Position numbers and translations under genes: made by a program. Under the pieces are notes generated by a model. It did not search any database and was not told the origin of the DNA. It saw only the letters and a program-made list of their open reading frames with translations. Shown here piece by piece: positions 35,004 through 46,600 of a DNA stretch of 64,000 bases (the stretch's first letter is position 1; each line of letters opens with the position of its first letter). The DNA is from Xestospongia bergquistia (taxonomy: Eukaryota; Porifera; Demospongiae; Haplosclerida; Petrosiidae): positions 2,337,821-2,401,820 of the forward strand of contig OZ014417.1 of NCBI GenBank assembly GCA_963965975.1. The letters run 5' to 3'.

Positions 35004-38000
35004 CTAACTTTGGTGCATCTTCTCAACAAGTGATTTAGAGGCATGTTCAATGTCATCTTTAGTTAATGAAGGAGGAGCTAGTTCCTGTACATAATGTAGA
35101 TAGAGCAGTACAATAAGATAATGTTTAAAATTACAACTACATGTACATTGCTTACATGTACATTTAAACAAAGTAATAGTACATTCACTTACCAAAGGAT
35201 TATGTATTGCAAAGACATATTTATTATATACATCAGATCTCTTCAGAAATGTACGAATGTTATCACCAATTTGACAATTGTTCACAATTGGACCATCCAA
35301 TTCCTTTAATAATGCCTTCCATGTTGCTTCATTTGATTTCTCCTCTAGCCATTTATTGATCACAATTGACAGGTTCATCTCTGATGAGTTATTGCTTATC
35401 TTTAAGCTTTCTAATTCACCAGTGTTGACTTCAAGTGAGACCCCAATGAGGTACCATTTTTCTTTAATAGGCATTAGTAAAGCTAGAACATCTTTCCTTT
35501 TAGGAACTTTAGAAAGAATTTGGTCAATATCTACAATAGGATATACATGTTCTTAAAATCAAGTCTTAAACAATATTGTAGTAATAATGACAAACATGCC
35601 AACAAGCCATTTTACTTTTAGTAATCTTACCTAATACATTTTCTACTGGTGTATTTTCTAGATGTGATGAATCAGTAATGTCATTTGATGGCCCTATATC
35701 ATATTTAGAAGATACCTTTGGATTCGCTAAGAAGTCTGGTATAGTCTTGGCTAGAACTGGTTCATTGATAGGATATTCTGTAATGACATCAATAAGGTTC
35801 CTCCAGGTCACGTCAGATCTTTTTGTATCAATCCACGTCTGCAAGACTTCAGAAAGCTTATTACTGTCATCATAATGAGCATCATGTTCAATAGATAGAA
35901 TTATTCCTGTAGGTATTTCCAAGGCTTCTCCAATCTCTCTCCATTTATGTTGAATGGGACCAAGGACACGTTGAAGATGAACTTTTTTAGGTTCTTTGTC
36001 TAAAGATTAAAAAACATTAATGCTATATTGTAATGCTTTTAATAATAAGATGACCTCAACAGAAAGGTAGAGTAATACATCAAAGGATATTGTATTAGCT
36101 ACTTTAGTCTTTGAGGGTATACTTAAAACAATGGGATGCATTGTAATTAATAACAATACAAGCAATACTCAGAAACTGTACTATACAACTCTTACCTAAT
36201 AATACATTAAGATATGATGAATCAGTAGTGTCATCTGATGTCCCTTTATTATATGAGAAATGAGAATATGAATATGAACAATGGTTAATAAATTACATGA
36301 AGAAGGATACCTAAGCTAACAGTAGTTACCCTTGTTTTATCAGACCATATCAAATAATGTGCAATCAAACATTATATCACTGAACAAACAGAGACTAACC
36401 AAGTGATTTAGAGGCATGTTTAATGTCATCATCAGTTAATAGAGGGGAGGCAAGATCCTGTACATAATGTAGATAGAGCAGAACAATAAGATAATGCTTA
36501 AAATTAAAACTACATGTACATTGTTACATGTACACTAAAAGTAAATCATTAATAACACATTCACTTACCAAAGGATTACGTCCAGCAAAGACACTCAAAC
36601 AGCTACAGTGCTCCTTTATAGCGACGTGTGTACATTCAACAGATGATAAAAATATGTCACCACAGACATCTAGAATGTGCTGAAGATAATCATCTTGAAC
36701 TGGTAACTCAGCATTTCTTGTATTGAACAGTGCTTTTGTTACCAAAGGAGCAATACAAAGGAATGGATCTCTATTTCCAACAATCTCTTTAACATCAAAT
36801 GTAATGCCATCTGTGTCTATAACTTTGGCTTTAGTAAGAACAGCGAAAGCAACATCTTCCATTGAAAAAAGTGTGCGCTCATAGACGTCAATAGTATGAG
36901 CAGTAGATACTTGATCTGGTGCAATCAGATATTCATCGCTTGTACACGAACATAACTGCTTTTTAAGACTTAGGACTTTCCTAATGATTGAGTTAAAAAC
37001 TTGGTGACTTTCCTCCATTTCTTTGTTTGAGGTAAGTACTGTTACACATCGATTGTATTCAGATACTTCAACAAAAACCTCAAATCTACTCTTCCAATAT
37101 ATACCATTAGTCCATAAAGTACACCTACGAGATAATCTTTGTATAGTAGGGTTAGCTACATTTGCTATACCAGGTTTTCTTCGAAGAGAGAGGCAATAGA
37201 TATAGGCAAGTGAAAGGAGAAGGATGTGAAGAAATCGCGTTGAGAGGAATTCATTGGGATCAGGACACCACAGACACCATCCTAACCCATTCTCTATTTT
37301 GATATCAGTAGGACGTTCAGCACTGATGAGTGCTGGAAAAAATAGGACCTCATCCAATGGCAGAGGTATTGATGCTGATATGTTAGTATCAAGATCACCA
37401 AGTGTGCCTGATTCAATCACATGGCAAAACTGGAGACTTCTAAGAAAACCAACTAACATATCAGTATTGTAATGAGGAAATACTTCCTTTAGAGCTGATA
37501 GAGGTACAACACCAGTATTACTAGCAATATCTCGATAAACATGCTGAATTGCTGCTGGAGCAAATAGGACACCATTGATTTCTGAAAGTAGAGCAGTCTT
37601 ATTTATAACTATCCAACTTTGACCTTCCTCATTTCTGAGGAATAAGATAAGACCTTTATCACTTAAAGAGGTCAGAAGTTCAAGTAACACTGACATTTCA
37701 GATGGAAGAGAAGGATCATTACGCTCTTTTAATAAAGCACATAGCTCTTCTAAATTAATGGCTACTCTTTGAAGAAGCTGCAGGAAGGAGTATTGGACGT
37801 GGCAATAGATACTAATTTTATTGGCTCGATCAAGGACAGTTTTACAGCTCTTTGACAATGTAAAAATAAATTCTTTGACTCCTTTCCCTCCAGGACGATG
37901 ACATTCCATTGGTATAAACCCACAAAATTCCTGTGAATAGATTGCCTTCTCAGCAACTTCGTGAACCAATCCAGATATTGGATCCAAAGCAGTAGTCAGT

Positions 38001-41000
38001 TCATCTAGTCGACTTCCAATGACAATGATTTGGGATCGGTTTGAACTCTTCATTCCTTTGCTGACATTTTCAAGGAAGTTAAACCAGTAGAATAAATCCT
38101 TTCTCATAGTCTCCCTGTCATTGATTAGCTTGGAAAGGACCAAAAACACAGCAGGTGAGCTAAGCATTAGATTTTCTAGGACAGCAGCATGACTACTGTA
38201 ATATTCCCTATGACCAGCGAGGTCATAGAGAACTACATTCCCTATTTCATGGCTTGTAAAGGTATGTACATTAATACCAGCTGTTAGTGGTTCTACGGTG
38301 ACACATTTGGATATATCAAACTTGTAATCAGCTGGTTTCTTAGCTCGTTCCATGATAACAGCAGCAAGAGAACTTTTCCCTGAAGCAATGCTGCCACACA
38401 TAAAGACTTTACCATAGGATTCCACGGGGAAGTCAGCTTGACTTTGCTGAAATGGCTCAAACATTTTTAAAATTTCAAAACGATTCTTGTGATGATGAGG
38501 AACAAGTTCCATAGGTGCTTGTTCATCATTATTCTTGGATATTGGATCCACTCGCCCTGACGATAAGAGAACCTTGATAGTGTCAACTGAACCTTGAGAA
38601 CAAGCATCATGAAGTGGCGTATTCCCACTCTAAGAAAGAAAACGAAAGCTTTAAAGTTCTATAATATTGTTGATTTGATACTTAAAATACAAATAATAAT
38701 GAAATGAGAAAATGTTGTTACAATTATTTGCATTAAATTCATGTATTAAAAATGAATGGCCTAGTTAAATAAAGGTAGAAAATGATATACATAAGGTGCT
38801 GAAAAAGATCATCTTATAAAGCAGTCAAAGGACCATTTTGTCTATGATAAAATGCTGAATAACTGTTGCTCTGTCCTTAAAGACTTACTATAAGAATTAA
38901 ATACTTTCTACTGAATTTCTATGTCACAACCAGTTCAATTAATATTTTCTTTACTTTATTAAAATTTAAATTGAACAGTAGTCTCTATACAAAATTGTAT
39001 AAAACTAGTAAACACAATTAATAATAGGTTTAAAGTTTTTAATAGTTTTAGGTTTTGTAATTACTACAAAAAGTAAACAATGGCCAAAACCCATCAATAC
39101 AATCTTGTACAAAATAAAAGTTAAATAGTTCTATTTAATTATACTCACCTGATTCTTAACGTCAATATGAATAGTATGGTCCAAAAGCACCCTAATAATG
39201 TCAACATTATTATTGTAGGCTGCCCAGTGTAAAGCAGAGTCATTATCCTGAGAATACAAAGACAATGTAATAACAATATAATTTGTACTGTGTAGTAATA
39301 ATGCTACTACAGTAGATATATAATTTATATATTAATGTAACATAATTAAATGTATTCTATATTAGATAAAACTTAATATTCAGCATACATATACATGTAA
39401 ATACAATATGCTGTATATATCCAATAGACAATAGAGATTTATAAAGATGAGACTTTTTCCAAAGTTTTATCTTGTAATATTTAAATATGTGCTTAAGGTT
39501 TAAAGAGCCAGTCCCTCCTACTTTTTGGCAAGCTGATTAGTTGAGGTAGTCTTGTCCTCAAGCTACAACACTCATGGTAAAAGGTATTCTGGTATCTTTG
39601 CTCAATTTTTTGGGACAGGAAATGATATACACACTGGTATCAAGGTGTTCAACAAAATCACTTAAATCCAAATGTTGCCACATGAATGTTGTTATTACGA
39701 CATGGCATCTGAAGCTAGATTTATTTTTTGACATGGCAAAAATAGGATGTAGAGAGATTAATGTCATTATTTCAACATTTAAGATTTTCTGCCTTAAGAG
39801 AAACAAGAAAAAACACCATACTACCTTTTGCAGTGAGTATAGAACTAAAGGATCTAGAAGGAAACTACCGCCCTGTTTTATCAAATGTGATTTGATTAGA
39901 TTGCCTTTGAAAGGCTACTTTGACAAGTTTGTACAAAATGTTGCTCATATTTGCAGAACTTGACATTAGAAGATTAAGCTTGACAAACTATTCCTGCCAT
40001 TATTTTTTACTTGTAGATGAAGAATTTTAGCCTCCAATTGAAAGAATAATAAATACATAGAAAAGAAGTCATGAATGATTCCACTGATATAATAATAGTA
40101 TGACAACTAATAAGCATCATGATACTATCCTGTTCATCTTATTTCCAGACTATCATGCCCAGTATTGTAGTGTCCAATTAAATTGCTTAATTCAAAACAT
40201 GACAAACAAATATCTTTATTATCATGTGACATTTAACACTATAGCAACTATTTTAAGACTCAGAAGAAAACAGGATGTGGATGGATAAATGTCTTTATTA
40301 CAACATTTATTGTCCCAAGAAAATCAAGGCAAAGATACCGGAATATAATAGACCATGGTAGTCTGGAAGATAAAATTATTGTCCTACATTCCAGTTATTC
40401 CAATAGGGCAGTAGGCCTAGTTTGTTCCTAAGCCTATTAACTTGTCAATATGAAATAGTTTGTTAAACTAAAGATATGAACTATTATAGTAAGTATCTTT
40501 GTTAAGCAATGCTACTAACTATATTGCTTACTTCATCTTTAACATCAACAGAACAGCCACTCTCAATCAGAAAAAGTACAATATCTGTATGGTTCTTCTC
40601 AGTAGCCACAAAGAGTGCTGTCTTTCCATTCTAATATAACATAAGATACACATGTATAAAGACATGTATTCGTGTACATGTAAATAGAATTTTGTCATTG
40701 TTTTGTTTTGTTAAGATCAAAGTTTGACAAGAATGTATCACTTACTTTGTTAACAAGGTCTAGATTAGCTCCTTTCTGTGTTAAAAACAAAACAATGTTT
40801 TTGTGTCCCTCCTTCGCTGCTAAGATGAGAGGAGTAAATCCCTCCTAAAACATAACATAATAAATCTATTAATACATAATAAGTAGAACTAGAAATAAAA
40901 TAAACTCATTTAGAAATAACACATCTAAGAAGAATTTTGCAAAGTTACTGGATATCTTATACAAAATGTTAGCCTTGTGCCCAGTAGTTCAGTGAAAGAA

Positions 41001-43244
41001 AGGAATATCTGATAACTACTGTTTGGGCATGAATGTAATTCCCAACATATGTTGGAAAATAGTATAACTCTGTCAACTATGATGTAAGATCCCTTTTAAC
41101 TACAATGTTCACTATCTATGATGGCTACTTGTAGTGCTGATAATCACTTCTCCAATGCTCTACTCTACATTCTAAAGCAGCTAGGAAGAGAAGATGTATC
41201 TCTTTAAAAAGAGCAGTTCTTATCTGTTGAAGCTATGCATGACAGAAAAGATATCCTTTAGGTTGGCAACAGACTTCTTTGAAAGACACATTTTGAAGCT
41301 TGCACTTGAGAAAAATATACGAAGAGATTCCATCATCTCTAGAAATGGTAATATCTAGTAGACTAGTTATTGTGAAGCCTATTTATTTTGGATCCCAATT
41401 TTATTAAACAATTGTACTGCTCCTTTTACAGGCACTAAATCTCTACACAAATGACTGTTTGAAACCATGCTTAAACTTGTGTAGTAAATAATATGTCGTC
41501 AGTAAAAAATCAACCTGTTGATTTGTCATTTCCTATAAAATGTTGTAATTATGATGTCATTATATTGTTTAAGTTACTATAATTATGTTTATCACAAGCA
41601 GTAGTTAACAGACATTCCATCTTTTTGCCAAACATCTTAGTATGAACAAGGCTAACAAAATGTCTGCAAAAGAACTACTTGTAAGCATTCAAGCTTTCTC
41701 TACACATTAAGTATGGTTTCCCTAAATTGGGTGGCATATCGTCTAAGCCATGTTTTCCTTAATAGTATTCATCTTGTTATACCTTACAGATTACCAAATA
41801 TAGTAATACATTGATCTGAATACCTCAGTAGTAACAACATTGATATCAGCATTATGACTGAGTAGTACTTCAGTGATATCTGTATGTCCTTTATAAGCTG
41901 CGTGATGAAGGGCACACCATCCATCCTATAGTAATGACAAACAAATATGAACAATAAAACTACATTACCACTAGGAAAATGAGCTTTAACTAAAGTTTTG
42001 ATTCTGATATCCTTTTTCTTTAAAAGATACTATAGCTTTTGTTATAATTGTATGTCAAACAAATAAACTGAAAGCATCAATTTTGTAAACCTCTGAAGCC
42101 TAAATCATATGTATGACATAAGAACCTGTAATCAATATATCTATTATTTTAAATAATACATGTAGTAACAGCCAAAAAATCAAAAGAAGCTAAAATGTGA
42201 TTTTCAGTATCAGACAAATAGGAAAGTAACAAATAATAAATATCTGTAACACCTAGATTAATACAATGTTAAGACTACTGATTATGATATTCACCGTTTT
42301 GACATATGCTTAATTAAAGGATATTTATATTTTAATAACAATAGTATGTTAATAATACTTATCATTAAAATGCAAAATATCATAATTTTATTATAGTAAT
42401 TCTGAAAGGAAAAATGTGACTGAGAAAAAACAACAGTTGATATTTAGTATGTGTTATTGGCTGAGGGATAATAAATAAATACCTGCTCTGTTTTAATGAT
42501 AGATCAAAATGTTCAGATTAAATAAACATTAGGTACTTAATCAAGGAGGCATAGTAATTAATTTATAAGTCAACTCTTTTATCTTATGCCCAATATTGTG
42601 TGGTATAAATAAACTTACATCATCCAGAGTCATTACATTTGCTCCTTTTGAGAGAGCATCTTTTACTCCTGATAAGTCTCCATTTTTAACAGATTTAATA
42701 AGACTGTCGTTCTAAGATAAAGACAATTATTATAACATGTTTATAGTTAATTTAGCTATATATAAAATATAATCATAATCAATAGTCTTCTTTTATATCA
42801 CAAATTAAGGAGATTACTATTTAGTAATTTTGTCACTTAGTTAATGTATCACTCTATCTACATGTATAAATACATCACTTATTACTTATGTACCACAAGA
42901 TATAATTTGGTTATTAATTTAAAAAGGAGGAAGATGACTTTATAGATATTCAACTATAATTTCTTAAAAAGGGCACTAAGTATATGCAACGATCTCTCTA
43001 TGAAGAAACATATTAAAGAAATTGGTTGAAAAGTTATATAGAATGTTATTGTTAAATGATTATGGCAACTTTTCAAATATATAACTTGGGACTGGTTTCC
43101 AACATCAAGCCTTAACAACATTTATTTGGATTGTGGGGGGGGGGGGGGGGGTGAATCCCAGTGCCCTATCTCTATGAAACAAGAGTCTTTTTACTATTGA
43201 TAAAATGTATATATACATGTCATTACCAGTTCATCTTGACTCAT
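35004..43244 (-). CDS. Gene C: ankyrin-Roc-COR-death-death protein, DAPK-like without kinase
   Basis: A complete minus-strand gene. Exons 43244-43227, 42711-42619, 41925-41824, 40844-40746, 40630-40532, 39247-39149, 38629-36569, 36457-36400, 36243-36196, 35999-35631, 35530-35193, 35084-35004. The total, 3465 nt, is 1154 codons plus stop, with every phase joining. Start MSQDEL at 43244 is the first exon of 18 nt. Then about six ankyrin units, one per exon; a Roc GTPase (P-loop GSIASGKSSLAAVI, G3-like DLAGHREYYSSHA, G4-like IGSRLDEL); a COR and DAPK-type region (GWCLWCPDPNEFLS, VEVSEYNRCVTVL); and two death domains. This is the DAPK1 body without its kinase or calmodulin region. Likely role: a GTP-dependent death-domain adaptor in the cytoplasm or on cytoskeleton; inferred from the family. 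Confidence 0.87.
35193..35530 (-). CDS. Gene C death domain 2
   Basis: Reads LMPIKEKWYLIGVSLEVNTG, ELESLKISNNSSEMNLS, INKWLEEKSNEATWKALLKE, LDGPIVNNCQ. It ends FAIHNPL at a GTAAGT donor, echoing the FAGRNPL end of the Roc-COR exon. The final exon 35084-35004 (ELAPPSLTKDDIEHASKSLV...) follows. Confidence 0.78.
35631..35999 (-). CDS. Gene C death domain 1
   Basis: Reads DKEPKKVHLQRVLGPIQHKW, then REIGEALEIPTGI, LSEVLQTWIDTKRSDVTWRN, LIDVITEYPINEPVLA. It ends in a Ser/Asp linker GPSNDITDSSHLENTP, a sequence repeated in the small exon 36243-36196 (TSDDTTDSSYLNVLL). Confidence 0.78.
36569..38629 (-). CDS. Gene C exon: last ankyrin repeat, Roc and COR
   Basis: 2061 nt (687 codons), starting SGNTPLHDACSQGSVDTIKV (ankyrin) and ending FAGRNPL before donor GTAAGT. 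Gene D's counterpart (60054-57994) has exactly the same length. P-loop near 38400, switch motif DLAGHREYYSSHAAVLENL near 38215, SRLDEL near 38010, conserved CHRPGGKGVKEF near 37895. Confidence 0.88.
39571..40361. mobile_element. Inverted-repeat element, likely non-autonomous DNA transposon
   Basis: In a gene C intron. Left end CTCATGGTAAAAGGTATTCT...GGTATCTTTGCTC...TTGGGACA (39571-39617) pairs, inverted and about 80 % by eye, with 40311-40361. The interior has overlapping ORFs (up to 129 codons) with no recognisable domain. No target duplication confirmed. Confidence 0.5.
43135..43151. repeat. Poly-G tract (17 G)
   Basis: In gene C intron 1, on the plus strand (C run on the coding strand). 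Confidence 0.95.
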
Positions 43245-43680
43245 GATAACATAATTAACAAACAACAGCGAAGACACAGACAAAAACGAAAAGAAGACCA
43301 GAATACGCCCCAACTACTCCAACTATCACGTAAGTTTTAAATATGGGCTGAGCCTCATTTTTAACCCTGTGCTTACAAGGTTTATCAATAGTTTTGTATT
43401 GATATTAGAAAATATGAACATTTAACACGGACGTATAAGATTGTCTCCTCACTCAATTATCATGTCTTATTAAGGTATTTATCTGTAGTATAATTTGTTT
43501 TTTATGTAATAACTAAGTCCCGTGGAGGCTTGATAATGTGATGTAACGTATATATAATTATGTACTATAATTATTATATACATTACATAATATTATAACT
43601 GTATATAGATGTGTAAGTTATGTTTTGTCAAGGAATAAAGATGGTCCATCATTTCCAGACAATTTAGAAAGCACAATCAT
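43245..43680. other. Head-to-head spacer and likely gene C promoter region
   Basis: Lies between the gene C start codon and the left end of DEPDC5 copy B. It must hold the gene C 5' UTR and promoter if transcription starts nearby. No TATA box or initiator can be singled out in this AT-rich sequence. Confidence 0.35.
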
Positions 43681-46600
43681 CAAACTATGAATACATCTGG
43701 TACAGATGATGGATTGATAGATAAATAAATGGACAATGATAGATGATGGATGGATGTACAGATGAATAGATGTATGGTTGAATGAATGGATAGATGGACA
43801 GATAGATGGACAGATAGATGGATTGATAGATGGATAGATAGATAGATAGATAGGGTAGATGGACAGATGAGTGGACTGATGGATGAATGATCATTTACAA
43901 GATGTACTATTGATTTCATTTTATGTTATAGGGTTTCCAGTTAGTTTTTCATAATGGTAGTTTGTTTACACTTCATAAAGACTTGGCAGACTTGGAAAAC
44001 AAGAGAAGAAAACCAGTTAGTCAATAATAATGTACATGTGTATTATAATATAAAATATATAATATCATTAATATTTGTTAACTACACACTATATATACAT
44101 GTACTACTGTATTGAAAATTATTTTATGACTTCTTGTTTTGTAGAAAAAAGTTGAAGTCAAGTTCAGTTTGGGTCGAGTATTTCAAACAATTGATCTTGT
44201 CTATCCAGACATGTCTACTCATGTCTACAGATCAAAGTATTGTATCAATACATTTTGTAATAAAGCTATCTTTTGATGTTCATCTTTAGGACATCATTAG
44301 GAGTAAAACCCTTTGTTTATCATTATAAATTAGTCTCTAATAATGACCCTAGTGATGATGGTCATGTGACATCATGTACTATTGGACATCAAAGACCTGA
44401 GGGCTATAATTGGAACTATTTAGATCAACATGTTTGTGGACATGATGAGTTTGAAATATATCAAGAGGTAAATAAAGAAACTTTATACAAAATCACACAA
44501 TAGAATAAAAACAAACTACAACTATCTCTATATATATCAACTCTTATCCTATCACTACTCACTATAACTCATTTACATTGTACATTTATAACATATTATG
44601 TTTTAAGTATATAACTACATGTAGACTATAGTGTAATTGTACTGACTTTATTAGAAATGTGAAGTGGAATATATTTGAAATGTGAAGAATAATATGTGTG
44701 ATATAAGATAACAAAGTTATTTACTTTCTTTAAGGTCCTAAGTCAGTACAATCATACTATAATATCTTTTATCATTGTTAAGTTTACTAAATACTTTATA
44801 TTATATTAATGTATACACATATAGATATATACAATGTAATGTTGATATATTATTATATTGTTGATTTCTAGTCTCACAAGTACTGGAGATGTCGTATGTT
44901 AGTTCTTCCCTCAACTCCACCTCCTCATGACAGTCCATGTGAGGAGAGAAACAAATGGTCACTAGACAAGATTAATGGATTTGTTAGATTACTTGAATTA
45001 TTTAATAATATCAAAAGAAGTCATAATGGATCAGGACAAAACAAGAAAGAATTTGTAAGTATTATATAGACCACAATGTATCTTAATTGTATGAACATTT
45101 GTTCTAGTCCCTCTTTGTAGAGCTCAGTAAATGCTAAGGAAATTTATATATATGTTTTTTATAGCAAAGTTCCACTATGATATACTTTGTAACTAAACTC
45201 TGTTTGGTTGGAGTTTGTATAATGATTTTTAACCTTTACTTTACTATTCACAAAGTAATTGATATTTTGATTTTCTAAATATTCTTTTTGACAATCCTCC
45301 ATTATGGTTCTATATAAATTCATGTGTATAATCTCCAATAAGAATCAAAAACAACAAAGATTAGTATAATATTTTAAATTAAGTTTTTAGTTTATTCAAA
45401 TTCTTACCCTAAACATACATGTAATAAACTGTTATACTCTACTATACTGGAAATCATAATGTATTCACTGATAAAAATAATTTGTTGTTCTAGTTTTATA
45501 TATTAATTATTTTAGCAAATAGTTTCTGATTTATAGTATAATCATCTTTTGTTGATGCATTTTATTTTTTCTTAACAGAATCGTCTCCACTCTTTACCTT
45601 CCTGGTCTCTCTCATCACAACAAACCTGGTCTATCTCATCGCAACAATCCTCTCCCTGTCCCTCTCCTTCACCCACACCCCCAAGACGCAAATCCTCAGA
45701 CAGTGACTACCCTCATGACATCAGGAGTCAGTCTGTTACACCTATCCGCTCCATTACATCCCCAGCAATGACAATGTCTGCACCACATCCACCAAAATAT
45801 GGATCCAAGACACAGGGGATACGTAAAGCAAAGTCTAGAGAAGACGTCTCTATGGGACATCATATTAGAGAAGGAGAGAGACAACCTTACTTATCACCTT
45901 CTGATTTAGAATCAAAAAGTCCACAACAATCTCTCTCTAGTAGATTTTTGAGATGACGTAATAGTCAAGAGGTTATCAAAGATTTAAAAGTGTTGACAGT
46001 ACCATCGGGACGTCGTGCTGTTAGTCCTAACCCACAAAAAATGAAGTGGTCAAATAAAACTGATAGGACAGAGAACCTCCAAACATCTGTAGAAGAAGAT
46101 GATAATGATTCAGGTTCTTTACATCCTCCACTTCTTGTACCTCCTCCTCCAAATGCAAGTTTATCATATTATGATTATCAAGAAGGAGAAGGGGATTTAG
46201 AGAATCCTATAGATTATTCTACTCTTGAAGAAGATACTCCACTCACTATAGACTCTCCATTACATCTTATTTTACAGGCACTCCTTAATAAAGAGTATGT
46301 ATAATGCTTTGTACTCAGATTGATAATATATCTAAACTAAATGTAGTTATACAGACAGACCCAGTAATTACTTCTACCATAAACTATCTCAGATCCATTC
46401 CACTGACTACTATAAATATATATATTGTGTCAGAGATAAGTCATGTTTTTTAAATGTACAGCTTGTAGTACAATAATACTGGGTCAAGCTTATGACTTAA
46501 TTTCCGGTATATATTTTTGACTAGTACCTTTTTACTATTGTAGTGATGGAATAGATATAATAATGAACCAACCATCATTAAAGACAAAATGTTTTATTTC

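Larger units (their letters stand above)
35004..36600 (-). repeat. Internal duplication in gene C
   Basis: The block 35004-35210 (end of a death exon, intron, terminal exon) and the block 36400-36600 (end of the Roc-COR exon, intron, exon DLASPLLTDDDIKHASKSL) match through both exon and intron, including the ATAATGTAGATAGAGCAG string. One copy ends the gene and the other is now an internal linker. Confidence 0.75.

Noticed and set aside
39558-39963. Overlapping ORFs of 108 and 129 codons on both strands
   Set aside because: They lie inside an intron and an inverted-repeat element, with no recognisable domain.
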